Source of the DNA: Candidatus Glassbacteria bacterium
GTDB lineage: Bacteria; Gemmatimonadota; Glassbacteria; GWA2-58-10
DNA: 41,068 bases
Assembly (NCBI GenBank): GCA_019456185.1
Contig: VRUH01000004.1
Location: 110,479 to 151,546 of the forward strand
Direction: 5' to 3'
This document shows positions 1 to 8,352 of this stretch, in pieces. The notes beneath the pieces are model-generated. The model was not told where the DNA came from. It searched no databases and worked only from the letters and a program-made list of their open reading frames with translations. Made by a program: the position numbers and the translations under genes. Each line of letters starts with the position of its first letter. The first letter of the stretch is position 1.

Positions 1-2
1 AC

Positions 3-2945
3 CTGCTCCACTCGCTCGGAGCGGCGATGGGCGCCAGCGGCCTGGAAGGCGAGGCGGGCAAGAGCGATTACAACAGGATCTGGAGTTCGCTGGACGCGGC
101 CGAAGTTGCCGAGTGGCCGCCCGAGGGACGAATTCCCCGCACCTGGAGCGGTACCCCGGATATCGCCGCCGCCGGCGAGACTATGTTCTTCCACAGCGGC
201 GATACGTACAACGGTTGGGGTTACGATCAGCTTTCTTTCCCCGTCGGCGTTTACCAGGGCTGGACCTTGCGTTTCCTGGACTTCGCCGAGAGCAACAACA
301 TCTGCTTCGTGAACAATTACGTGCGCAACATGAGCGAGTACATTCAATACGTCTCGAACGCTTCGTACCGAGACAACTTCGCTGCTGCCGCCAAAGACGA
401 ATTTGGCGGGATCACCTGGGCAGGGGTGGTGCTGGTCAAGAACAACCGGAATCCGAGATTTGGCGGTTCCTCGCGCGCCGGCTGGGCGGTCCATTATGGG
501 AAGGAGATCACCTGCTTCTTCCCGAAGACCACGGGCGCTGGTGGCTGGAGCCCGCCGTCCGCCCCGCTGTATGTAATCAAGATGATCAACTACCCGGAGC
601 TCAACGGTGAGACGATGCAGATGTCGTCGTTCCACACCTACGTCTCCGGCGATTTGGAGTTCGGTTTCAACGGCCACCTGCAGATGTATGTCGGTTACCG
701 TTGGAGCACCACCTACCAGGTGGCGGTGGACAGGGAGACCGGTTTTTACACCAACGTCACCAACCCGTTCACCGGCAGGCTGCTTAAAGGCGCCTGGCCG
801 GGCAGGCTGGTGCCCTCCGATGCCCGCTTCAACCAGTGGATCTGGGGCGGCGCCTCGAACTGGCAGAACTACACGAACTGGGGCGAGCTGCACGACGTGC
901 GCCCGCGCGACACGTTCGAGTGGGATGCGGCCATTATGTTCCCGAAGGTGGGCCTGAGCGACTGGGTCATGCCCGACCTCGTTTCGGCCAACATCGACGA
1001 GCCGTTTATGCAGGACCTGCTGGCTCCGGCCGAGGCCTGGAGCGAAATCGCGGCGATCACCATCCAGGGTGGTTTCCAGGTGCCTGTCGCGCCTAAGACC
1101 CCGCTGCTGACGATCGTTCCCGGCGACCGCCAGGTCGTCCTGACCTGGAACGATCTGGCGCTGCAGCAGCCCGATCCGTACTACCTCTTCCTGCAGGACA
1201 ACCCCGCACTCGATCCCAACGGCGTTTACCGCCAGTACGATTTCGAGGGCTACAGGGTCTACCGCAGTTTCGTCGGACCCAACGATTCCCACAGCGAACT
1301 GCTGGGGGACTTCAGCCTGGGCGGCGGCAACATGCAGTTCTTTTACATCGACCGCCTGGAAGACGACGAGCCGTTCAACCGCATGCGTAACGGGATGAGA
1401 GTCTGGTACGCCGTGCAGGCTTATGACTCCAATGTCGATCCTTCCACCGGCAGTGGCTTCAGCCTGCCCGCGTTGGGTAGCGGTAAGCTCTGGAACAGGC
1501 CCGGCGAGCAGATTTACTCGGTGATCCCGCGCGGGGATGCCAACGAATACCGCGCCGCCGAATTTGTCGGCTATGTGTACGAGCCGCCCAGCGCATACAG
1601 TGTCGCGCCGACCGCAGGGGGTACTGTCGCCCTGGCCGGTGACGGAACCCTGCTGACAGAGGATCCGGTCTTTATCCCGAGATTCCTGTCCAATGTGACA
1701 TGGGACGCGGTGGTTGATGAGCGGATCACCTCGGAAGAGGTGTTCTATATCCAGGCTACCGACGATATGGATCCCATGGGCTTTCACAACGGCAGACGCT
1801 ACGTGGTGTTTGCCGATGCCAGCGGTAACGTGCAGAGCGATCCGTTTCGTGTCGATGTTCGTACCAGGAGTCGAGGCTCGCACCTTTTTACCTTAGCTCA
1901 TTCCGGGAACATGAGTTCGGAAGGCGTGTCCTGGGCTGTGTCGGCCAGGGCGTACACTGGCCGCCGGCAATCCGGCGAAGGCCGGCGTGTACAGGTTCAG
2001 ATCGATGCGGGCGGCTACACCGGCGCCACCGTTGCTCTGATGGGCAGCCGTAACCTGGACGTCGGCGGGACTTCCCTGTATTCCGAGAAGGGTTACTATC
2101 AGGCCTACATTCGGAACGCCGCGTACGAGATCAGCTGGAGCAGCTCGGGTGGCAGCGTAACGGTCAGCGTAACCGACCGCACCCACGGCGTCAGCATTCC
2201 GTTCAGCCCGTATATCGACGAAGTGGGCTGGGGTTTCATTCCTATTGGAGTGGACCCGGCCGTGCTGAAGAGTGAAACCAACGTGGGCTGGGGCCGGAGG
2301 TCTCCTGTTCCGCAGTCTGACCGTTCGACCTTGCTGGTGGAATCACTGCCGGCGGACAACACTGAGGCCTGCGCCCTGTGGGTCGCCGGCCACATTATCC
2401 ACCTGGCCGACGCTCCGATTACGATGCCGGGCAGCGCTGTGATGGTGCTGCGCAGCGCGTTGGGCTCGTGGGATGGCGATACATTCATCCAGGGCGCCGA
2501 CGTGCTGATGCCCGGTGACAAATGGAAGTTCACCATTAAGCCGTTCAGCATGGATCCGGAAGACGCCGACCTGAGCCGGATCAAGGTCGTGCCGAACCCG
2601 TACATGGCTTCCTCGTTCCTCGATCTCTCGCCTGCCAACCGCAGGATTGAGTTCGTGAACCTGCCGGCTGAGTGCACGATCAGGATCTACACGCTCACCG
2701 GCAACCTGGTCAACGTGTTGAACCATATCGGTATCAACCGCAGCGGCTGGGGCAACTACACCGATTTCGACCGCCTGTCGCAGGGCGTTCCGACAGTGTT
2801 CACAGGTTACGATAACCATGGCGGTGTCGAACCCTGGAACCTGAGGAACCGTTTTGGCCAGATCGTGGCCAGCGGCCTGTATCTCTACCACGTGACGGAT
2901 CAGCGGGGTGAGACCTTCACCGGCAAGTTCTATGTCGTCAACTAA
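3..2945 (+). CDS. Large secreted surface protein with C-terminal sorting domain (5' partial)
   Basis: The frame is open to the left edge of the window (in-frame codons from base 3 without a stop) and there is no signal peptide at the first ATG (27), so the gene is truncated at its 5' end; about 980 residues are visible. A middle region (roughly residues 365-475 counted from base 27) looks like a fibronectin type III module, with VVLTWND and later FEGYRVYRS followed by VWYAVQAYD. The C-terminal about 110 residues carry VVPNPYMAS, a beta-sandwich with IRIYTLTGNLV, and the ending ASGLYLYHVTD...GKFYVVN. This is the FlgD-like/type IX-style sorting domain common in FCB-group secreted proteins. The next gene is a PorV-family protein 71 bp downstream on the same strand, so the two probably form an operon in which a cargo or surface protein is made with an outer-membrane partner. 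The enzymatic role, if any, is unknown: no catalytic motif was recognised. Confidence 0.8.
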   Translation: MLHSLGAAMGASGLEGEAGKSDYNRIWSSLDAAEVAEWPPEGRIPRTWSGTPDIAAAGETMFFHSGDTYNGWGYDQLSFPVGVYQGWTLRFLDFAESNNICFVNNYVRNMSEYIQYVSNASYRDNFAAAAKDEFGGITWAGVVLVKNNRNPRFGGSSRAGWAVHYGKEITCFFPKTTGAGGWSPPSAPLYVIKMINYPELNGETMQMSSFHTYVSGDLEFGFNGHLQMYVGYRWSTTYQVAVDRETGFYTNVTNPFTGRLLKGAWPGRLVPSDARFNQWIWGGASNWQNYTNWGELHDVRPRDTFEWDAAIMFPKVGLSDWVMPDLVSANIDEPFMQDLLAPAEAWSEIAAITIQGGFQVPVAPKTPLLTIVPGDRQVVLTWNDLALQQPDPYYLFLQDNPALDPNGVYRQYDFEGYRVYRSFVGPNDSHSELLGDFSLGGGNMQFFYIDRLEDDEPFNRMRNGMRVWYAVQAYDSNVDPSTGSGFSLPALGSGKLWNRPGEQIYSVIPRGDANEYRAAEFVGYVYEPPSAYSVAPTAGGTVALAGDGTLLTEDPVFIPRFLSNVTWDAVVDERITSEEVFYIQATDDMDPMGFHNGRRYVVFADASGNVQSDPFRVDVRTRSRGSHLFTLAHSGNMSSEGVSWAVSARAYTGRRQSGEGRRVQVQIDAGGYTGATVALMGSRNLDVGGTSLYSEKGYYQAYIRNAAYEISWSSSGGSVTVSVTDRTHGVSIPFSPYIDEVGWGFIPIGVDPAVLKSETNVGWGRRSPVPQSDRSTLLVESLPADNTEACALWVAGHIIHLADAPITMPGSAVMVLRSALGSWDGDTFIQGADVLMPGDKWKFTIKPFSMDPEDADLSRIKVVPNPYMASSFLDLSPANRRIEFVNLPAECTIRIYTLTGNLVNVLNHIGINRSGWGNYTDFDRLSQGVPTVFTGYDNHGGVEPWNLRNRFGQIVASGLYLYHVTDQRGETFTGKFYVVN

Positions 2946-3016
2946 CTTTCGATCTGCAGGAGTTCAGTATGACAGCCATGGAACTTAAACCCCGCAGTAG
3001 ATACGGAGGTAATCGT

Positions 3017-4228
3017 ATGTTGATAAAAAAGGCAACACGCGTATTAATCGCCGCCTGCGTATTCCTGACGTTCGTCACTGGTGCCGTTTTGGCCCAGGGA
3101 GTGTCGCGGCAGGATTACACCGGTTTGGATAAGTACATCCCCCAGGGCAGGCCGGACAACGCCTCGTTTACTGGCGTGCGCGCCGCGGAGTTTCTGACGA
3201 TTCCGATCGGCGCTCGCGGGATTGCGATGGGAAGTGCTTACTCCGCAATCGCGGATGACATCACCGCAATCTGGTGGAACCCGGCCGGACTGGGATTCCT
3301 CCAGAATAGCGAAGTGATGATGACGTTAGTCGATTATACTCTCGACATCACCTACAGCTACGGTGCGTTCGCCACACCGGTTGCTGACGGACGGGTTGTT
3401 ATCGGAGCATTTTTCGGCTACCTGGATGTTCCCGACATGGAGATCACCACGGTCAGCAGGCCGGATGGAACCGGCCAGTTCTTCAACGCCTACGACTTCC
3501 AGATGGGCGGCTCCGTGGCCCTCAACCTGTCCGATCGGTTTACCGCCGGTGTGAACATGAAGTTCATCCACCAGGACGTTTACAGCAACACCGGTGGCGG
3601 CGCCATGGCGTGGGACGTCGGCGCGATCTACCACACCGAGCTGGCTGACAAGGAAATCAAGTTCGCCGTCTCGATCCAGAACCTGGGTACGAACATCAAG
3701 ATGGCAGGCTCTAACCTGACGCGGTTCATCGGTCCCGAGGACCGGGGCGGACTGTCCCCCGATGGCTACACTGATTACTCGACTGACAAGCTGGCCATCT
3801 CCCGCCGGAACGACCGCGAGGCTGATCTTCGGACCCACACTTACCGCCTGCCTACGTCGGTGAAAATCGCCCTCGGTTACAATCTGGTAACCACGGAGAA
3901 CGCCAACTGGCTGGCTACCGCTGAAATCTGGCGTCCGAACAACATTCCGATGACCTACGCCGCCGGTACAGAGGTGTCCTTCGCCTTCAACCCGGTTATC
4001 TCGGCAGCGTTGCGCGCCGGCTGGAAGATCCAGAACGACGAGTACACCGAGGGCCAGGATGAGTTCGGTTACAGCTACTTCGGCGATGACCCGACTTTCC
4101 GCGGCTTGAGCTTCGGTGGCGGTATCAAGCGTACTTTCGGCAGCAGGTTTGTCGAATTCAGCTACGCCTATCGCAACAAGGGACGCCTGTCGGCTGACAA
4201 CTTCTTCACCGTCAGCTTCGGCTTCTAG
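3017..4228 (+). CDS. PorV/PorQ-family outer-membrane beta-barrel protein
   Basis: 403 residues from the ATG at 3017, chosen because GGAGG sits 7 nt upstream and the product then begins with a normal signal peptide (MLIKKATRVLIAACVFLTF... ending VLAQ). An in-frame ATG at 2969 would put 16 extra charged residues ahead of it. The mature N-terminus has GVRAAEFLTIPIGARGIAMG followed by AYSAIADDITAIWWNPAGL, the hallmark of the PorV/PorQ (UPF0164) family. Alternating hydrophobic strands run to the C-terminal FFTVSFGF, which ends in Phe as outer-membrane barrels do. In Bacteroidota PorV is the type IX secretion shuttle/assembly protein; FCB candidate phyla carry many paralogues whose exact roles are not established. 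It directly follows a surface protein with a sorting domain, consistent with a cargo-porin pair. It is followed by a strong terminator. Confidence 0.88.
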   Translation: MLIKKATRVLIAACVFLTFVTGAVLAQGVSRQDYTGLDKYIPQGRPDNASFTGVRAAEFLTIPIGARGIAMGSAYSAIADDITAIWWNPAGLGFLQNSEVMMTLVDYTLDITYSYGAFATPVADGRVVIGAFFGYLDVPDMEITTVSRPDGTGQFFNAYDFQMGGSVALNLSDRFTAGVNMKFIHQDVYSNTGGGAMAWDVGAIYHTELADKEIKFAVSIQNLGTNIKMAGSNLTRFIGPEDRGGLSPDGYTDYSTDKLAISRRNDREADLRTHTYRLPTSVKIALGYNLVTTENANWLATAEIWRPNNIPMTYAAGTEVSFAFNPVISAALRAGWKIQNDEYTEGQDEFGYSYFGDDPTFRGLSFGGGIKRTFGSRFVEFSYAYRNKGRLSADNFFTVSFGF

Positions 4229-4248
4229 TCCCCTGGCGACAGGATGCA

Positions 4249-4294
4249 GCAACAAAAAACCCCCCTCCCATGCGGGAGGGGGGTTTTTTGTTGC
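4249..4294. terminator. Perfect 21-bp bidirectional intrinsic terminator
   Basis: Left arm 4249-4269 and right arm 4274-4294 are exact reverse complements (21 bp) around a 4-nt ATGC loop. The GC-rich inner stem (CCCCCCTCCC / GGGAGGGGGG) is flanked by A6 on the left and T6 on the right, so RNA made from either strand ends its hairpin in a U-tract. It lies between the convergent stop codons of the PorV-like gene (4228, +) and the Gfo/Idh/MocA gene (4333, -) and can terminate both. Confidence 0.95.
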
Positions 4295-4332
4295 TCTTCC
4301 GGACTGGCGTTCGCTCCGGCTGTCAGGTCAGG

Positions 4333-5589
4333 CTATCCCAACACCTCGTCCATGGTCACCTGACGGCCGCCCTCGAGCGAGCTGTTGTATAGCATCAAAG
4401 CTGCCAGCGAAGTCAGCCGGGTGCTTTCCATGTCCATCACCGGCTTGTCGCCGTTACGCACACAGGCCAGGAAATGTTCCAGAGCTTTGCGGGAAGAGTT
4501 CTCGGTGTTGCCGCGGAAGTCGGCGATCTTGTCCGGCTCGGTGATCGGGGCCTCGCTGATGTTGAGCGACTGGCCCAGTTTGACACGGTTGAACTTATGG
4601 TCGATCCCGACCTGCTGGAGATGCCGCGTCGATTTTTCCCAGAAGATGCGGAAAGCCGGACCCATGTACTCTAGCGTGCCGTGAGTGCCGTGGATGGCCC
4701 AGCCGCTGCCCCATCGGCTGTTGGAGAGGTGGCCGCTGGCCACGCCCAGCACTCCGTCCTCCATCTCCAGGTAACCCATCAGGCTGTCGTGATGTTCGCG
4801 GCCGTCGTCGTAGACCATCAGCTTACCGTCGCACGATGCCTTAACCGGCCTGGTCCCGAGAATGTCCAGCACCATGTCGATATTGTGGGTCAGCAGCTCG
4901 GTCAGGATTCCGCCGCAATATTCCCTGTACATCCGCCAGTTGAGCACGCGCTCCCACTTGGGATCTTCGATATCCTTGCGCCAGCTCGTGTTGCGGTCGT
5001 AATGCACGTAAAACTGGGTTATTTTACCGAACGTGTTGTTCTGCACCAGTTCCTTGGCCTGCTGGAACGAATCGGACATCCTGCTCTGATACCCCACTAG
5101 ATAGACCAGCTCGGGATGGCTTTCAACCGCTGCTTTAACCTGGTTCAACTGCTCGACAGTCAAGCCCATGCTTTTTTCGCTGTAGACGTGCTTGCCGGCT
5201 TCGAGGGCCGCCACGCTGCAGGGAACGTGCAGGAACAGCGGCGGCGCAACCACCACTGCGTCCACATCCTGCTGCTCGATTATCTTTTCCCAATGCTCGT
5301 GGGCGCGCACCTTTTCGTTGGCGGAATACTCGACACCCTTCTGGAGATGAGGCGGATAAACGTCGCAGACATCGGTGATCGTGATACCGGGCATTCTGGC
5401 CAGCAGGCGGATCAGGTAGCAGCCCCGGCTGCCCGTGCCGATCACGCCGACATTCAGTTGGCTGTTCATGTTCTGCGCGCTCAGTAGCGCCGGAGCCCCC
5501 AGGACGGCTATGCCGGCTGCGGCGCTGGCGGAACTCCGCTTGAGAAAATCGCGGCGGGAGAGGTTGTCCGTATGTTCTGATTTAGTCAT
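4333..5589 (-). CDS. Tat-exported Gfo/Idh/MocA-family oxidoreductase
   Basis: 418 residues from the ATG at 5589. A TTG one codon earlier (5592) is in frame, but the GGAGG (5594-5598) fits the ATG better. The N-terminus holds a twin-arginine signal (SRRDFLK, then an Ala/Gly-rich hydrophobic stretch ending LLSAQ). It is followed by a Rossmann fold with VGVIGTGSRG at about residues 48-57 and the family's E-K pair in YSEKSMG (E139, K140; the usual EKP has Ser in place of Pro). The C-terminal half is the family's alpha/beta substrate domain. Such proteins oxidise or epimerise sugars and polyols with a tightly bound NAD(P); Tat export fits folding with cofactor in the cytoplasm before transport to the periplasm. 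It is the last gene of the long minus-strand run, 38 bp after a glycosidase-like lipoprotein, and ends at the shared terminator. The substrate is unknown. Confidence 0.9.
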   Translation of the reverse strand: MTKSEHTDNLSRRDFLKRSSASAAAGIAVLGAPALLSAQNMNSQLNVGVIGTGSRGCYLIRLLARMPGITITDVCDVYPPHLQKGVEYSANEKVRAHEHWEKIIEQQDVDAVVVAPPLFLHVPCSVAALEAGKHVYSEKSMGLTVEQLNQVKAAVESHPELVYLVGYQSRMSDSFQQAKELVQNNTFGKITQFYVHYDRNTSWRKDIEDPKWERVLNWRMYREYCGGILTELLTHNIDMVLDILGTRPVKASCDGKLMVYDDGREHHDSLMGYLEMEDGVLGVASGHLSNSRWGSGWAIHGTHGTLEYMGPAFRIFWEKSTRHLQQVGIDHKFNRVKLGQSLNISEAPITEPDKIADFRGNTENSSRKALEHFLACVRNGDKPVMDMESTRLTSLAALMLYNSSLEGGRQVTMDEVLG

Positions 5590-5627
5590 CAATCCTCCAT
5601 CCCCGTGGTCAGCTTGCCGGCCGGCAT

Positions 5628-8279
5628 TTAGTGACCGACAGCCACTTTGATTGTTTTATCGCTGCCAAGAATTCCGGTTAGTACAGCGAAATCTTCGCCT
5701 GGCCTCCGCAGGAGATCGAAGCCATCGCTCTGGCTGGCTAAATTCATACCTCCAGCGTCAATATACAGTTCCACCGGCGCACCTTCAACCGCGCTGATTG
5801 TAAAAGCCAGTTCGCCGCCGGTGAGCTTACTGCCGACTCTGTCAGCGCCGCGGAAATAAACCAGCCGGGGATATTCGCCCCTGTCCGGAGTTACCAGGAT
5901 CAGACGCGCCCGGCCCAGGGTAAGCCCGATTTTCTGTTCCCCGATTTCGGCTGGTTTCAGGGCCTCCGGCCACAGGTATCCGCCTGCGGCCAGGTCCACC
6001 GCCCGATAGCTTCCCTCGCTATCGAGACCGAGTTCGGCGGGCTGATGCAATGTCAGCGTTTCCTGACGTTCCGGCCGTTTGCCGCTGCCCGGCGAGGCGG
6101 CCCTGTCTCCGGCTGCCTGGTAGCCCATCATCAGCAGCAGGCTTCCGTCACGGGCGAACGTGGTCACGTGACTGCCGGGCTTGGCCAGCGAGATCACGTC
6201 GCGGCTGTCGAATGTTCTGAACATCCGGGCTTCGTTGGCGCCGAAAAAGCGCAGGACCTCCCAGTAGAGCCGGTTCATCCCGAGTTCGCTCTCCTGGTCC
6301 GAGGCAGCCCGCCAGTCAGCGAGGATCGACTCGTTGTTCCGGCTCTTGCGCAGCCGCAGCGAGAAACCGAACGTGGCCGCGAAATTGAGCATGTCCAGCG
6401 CGTTCTGCCTCTCCCGCCACATGATCGACGACTGCACACCCTGGCGCTTGCCGTTCCACGTACTGGCGATTGTCTCACTGCCGGCCACCAGCGGGTCGTT
6501 GTTCTCGCCCAGCAGACGCATGTCGAACCAGGCCAAGTTGGTGGAGGAAATCAGGTTGTTGGAATTGAGCAGCATGATCCCCTGGCCGTCGGTGTGACGG
6601 GCGACGGCGGCCCGCAGCCTGCGGGCGAAATCGTGGTAGCCCTCGGTGACAAACCGGCCGAGATAGGTGCCGCAGCCGTGGCGCGGGTTGTTGCAGAACC
6701 GGGTATGGAACCAGTGATCCACGTACACTCCGTCAAACTCGAAATCAGCCAGCAGCGCATCCACCTCGCGCGCCACGTGCTCTCGCCAGCCCTCGGCTCC
6801 GAAACACATCAGCGTGGTGTGGCCTGCGTATTCGATTCCCTTGGACTGCATCCATTCCGTGGCGTGCTGCTGGTAGCCGGGCGCCTCGAAATTCCAGTCG
6901 CTGAAGGTCACATAGGGGATTACTTTCATCCCGTAGCTGTGGGCCACTTTCAGAAATTCGCGGATTTTTTCGGGATAGGTGGGATGGCTGTAATCGCCGG
7001 AGAAATAGTTCGCCCCGCCGACAATTAGGTTGACGCCCACGGCCGCCCACTGGCGAACCAGTTCCTCGGCCGGCGGCGACCAGGGGTTCTTGCGGCCCCG
7101 CCAGCGGACCATCTGCACCTGGTGCGGACCGGGCCAGACAATCCGGCTGCTGTTGAGGTCTTTTCTCGGCAGCTTGGGCGGCGTGAGCTGTACGAAGAAG
7201 CTGCGGGAACGCTCCTCATCCGGATTTAGCACATAGGTCGTATTCCGGATATCGAACTCCTCCAGTTCGAAACCGTCCGCCCGACGGTAGATCTGGGTCA
7301 GAATGTCGCGCCTGCCGCGTGAGTCATGTGAGCCAAGCCGTTCGCCGCTTTCGCTCTGGACGGAACCGGTGGGAATAGTCCGGCCGTCCTCCAGCACCAC
7401 CCGGCTGTCGCGGTAGCCGCTCCAGCGGTCGCCCAGGTCCTCCTTGGTGAACTCGATTCCGGTCAATGGATTGCCCAGGTGGAACAGCGGGGCGAAATGG
7501 GACTCCAGCACCGGCTCTCCGAGCGCTATCCCGCGAAGGCTCTGAGTTGGCGCGGGACGCAGGCTGATCGGCGGGGAGCCGGGATCAGGGTAGCGCGCAA
7601 GGAACTCCAGGCTCGCAGGCTCGAACGTGGTGTGCAGGAAACTGTGCCAGCGCAGCTTGACAGGCTCGGAAGTGGATAAGCCAACCGTTACTTTCATGAA
7701 CCCGTCGACATCGCAGGAATAATCGACCCGCCAGCTCAGCGGGCTGGGCGAGGGACCGCCGTCCCCGCCGGTGTAGGTGCCCGAGGCGCTGACTTCCACG
7801 CGGCTGGCCGAGGAGCTTACGAGCCGGGTACTGACATTTACGCTTCCGCCTGCGTCGTAACGCCACGCACCGGTAAGCTTACCGGAGAACAAGGTGGGGC
7901 GCATCTCCATCGCTTTTTCAAAACTGTAACGGGCGCGCCCGTCTCCGCCGAGTTGAGATGCGCCCTCGTCATTTGGCGGAATCAGGCCCACGTAAGGGTT
8001 CGGGAATCCCGCGCCGTCAGCCAGGAACTCTGTCCCCAGGGCGGAGGCCGAACTCACCTGGCCGGTCGCTTTGTCGATCACGTAACGGAACGTTTCACCG
8101 CTGATCGCAATCGTTTCCCCGGTCTCCCGCACTTCCAGCGGCCGGTAGACGCCGAACACCTTGCCGTTGTAGAGCGCGTCTTCACTGGCGGCGGCTCCGC
8201 CGCCGTGCCGTGCGGACTGCTGTGTCCCGCCGCAGCCCGACAACGCCGCGGCCAGGATGATTACGATCAGTTTGCGCAT
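5628..8279 (-). CDS. Putative glycoside hydrolase lipoprotein with TIM-barrel core
   Basis: 883 residues. The signal peptide ends in a lipobox (ALSGC, Cys16), followed by a low-complexity Gly/Ala linker, so the protein is probably anchored in the membrane and faces outward. Residues about 40-370 look like an all-beta sandwich. Residues about 385-640 look like a TIM barrel: WAAVGVNLIVGGANYFSGDY, then YGMKVIPYVTFSDW, then FEFDGVYVDHWFHTRF (D516, D521), then MLLNSNN. The last 200 residues are beta-rich again. The barrel pattern, with an Asp in a DGVYVDHW strand, resembles clan GH-D/GH36-type alpha-glycosidases, but I cannot assign a CAZy family. The start is supported by AGGAG 8 nt before the ATG. 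It follows a GH36-like gene, separated by 62 bp that contain a strong hairpin. Hydrolase action on a plant or algal glycan is inference. Confidence 0.72.
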   Translation of the reverse strand: MRKLIVIILAAALSGCGGTQQSARHGGGAAASEDALYNGKVFGVYRPLEVRETGETIAISGETFRYVIDKATGQVSSASALGTEFLADGAGFPNPYVGLIPPNDEGASQLGGDGRARYSFEKAMEMRPTLFSGKLTGAWRYDAGGSVNVSTRLVSSSASRVEVSASGTYTGGDGGPSPSPLSWRVDYSCDVDGFMKVTVGLSTSEPVKLRWHSFLHTTFEPASLEFLARYPDPGSPPISLRPAPTQSLRGIALGEPVLESHFAPLFHLGNPLTGIEFTKEDLGDRWSGYRDSRVVLEDGRTIPTGSVQSESGERLGSHDSRGRRDILTQIYRRADGFELEEFDIRNTTYVLNPDEERSRSFFVQLTPPKLPRKDLNSSRIVWPGPHQVQMVRWRGRKNPWSPPAEELVRQWAAVGVNLIVGGANYFSGDYSHPTYPEKIREFLKVAHSYGMKVIPYVTFSDWNFEAPGYQQHATEWMQSKGIEYAGHTTLMCFGAEGWREHVAREVDALLADFEFDGVYVDHWFHTRFCNNPRHGCGTYLGRFVTEGYHDFARRLRAAVARHTDGQGIMLLNSNNLISSTNLAWFDMRLLGENNDPLVAGSETIASTWNGKRQGVQSSIMWRERQNALDMLNFAATFGFSLRLRKSRNNESILADWRAASDQESELGMNRLYWEVLRFFGANEARMFRTFDSRDVISLAKPGSHVTTFARDGSLLLMMGYQAAGDRAASPGSGKRPERQETLTLHQPAELGLDSEGSYRAVDLAAGGYLWPEALKPAEIGEQKIGLTLGRARLILVTPDRGEYPRLVYFRGADRVGSKLTGGELAFTISAVEGAPVELYIDAGGMNLASQSDGFDLLRRPGEDFAVLTGILGSDKTIKVAVGH

Positions 8280-8319
8280 GAGTGAGCTCCTCGGGAGTTT
8301 ATGGTTGACCGTTCCACGG

Positions 8320-8352
8320 CGGTCGAATAACCGGTTTCGGCTTATTCGACCG
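8320..8352 (-). other. 11-bp perfect hairpin overlapping a stop codon
   Basis: CGGTCGAATAA (8320-8330) and TTATTCGACCG (8342-8352) are exact reverse complements around an 11-nt loop. On the minus strand the first arm contains the TAA stop of the GH36-like gene. There is no U-tract, so it is not a classical terminator. It may protect the 3' end, partly attenuate transcription or modulate translation of the downstream lipoprotein gene. Confidence 0.6.

Noticed and set aside
1952-1992. Inverted repeat GTACAC/GTGTAC with GC-rich interior
   Set aside because: It is inside a coding frame that continues unbroken, the stem is short and interrupted, and no function is suggested.
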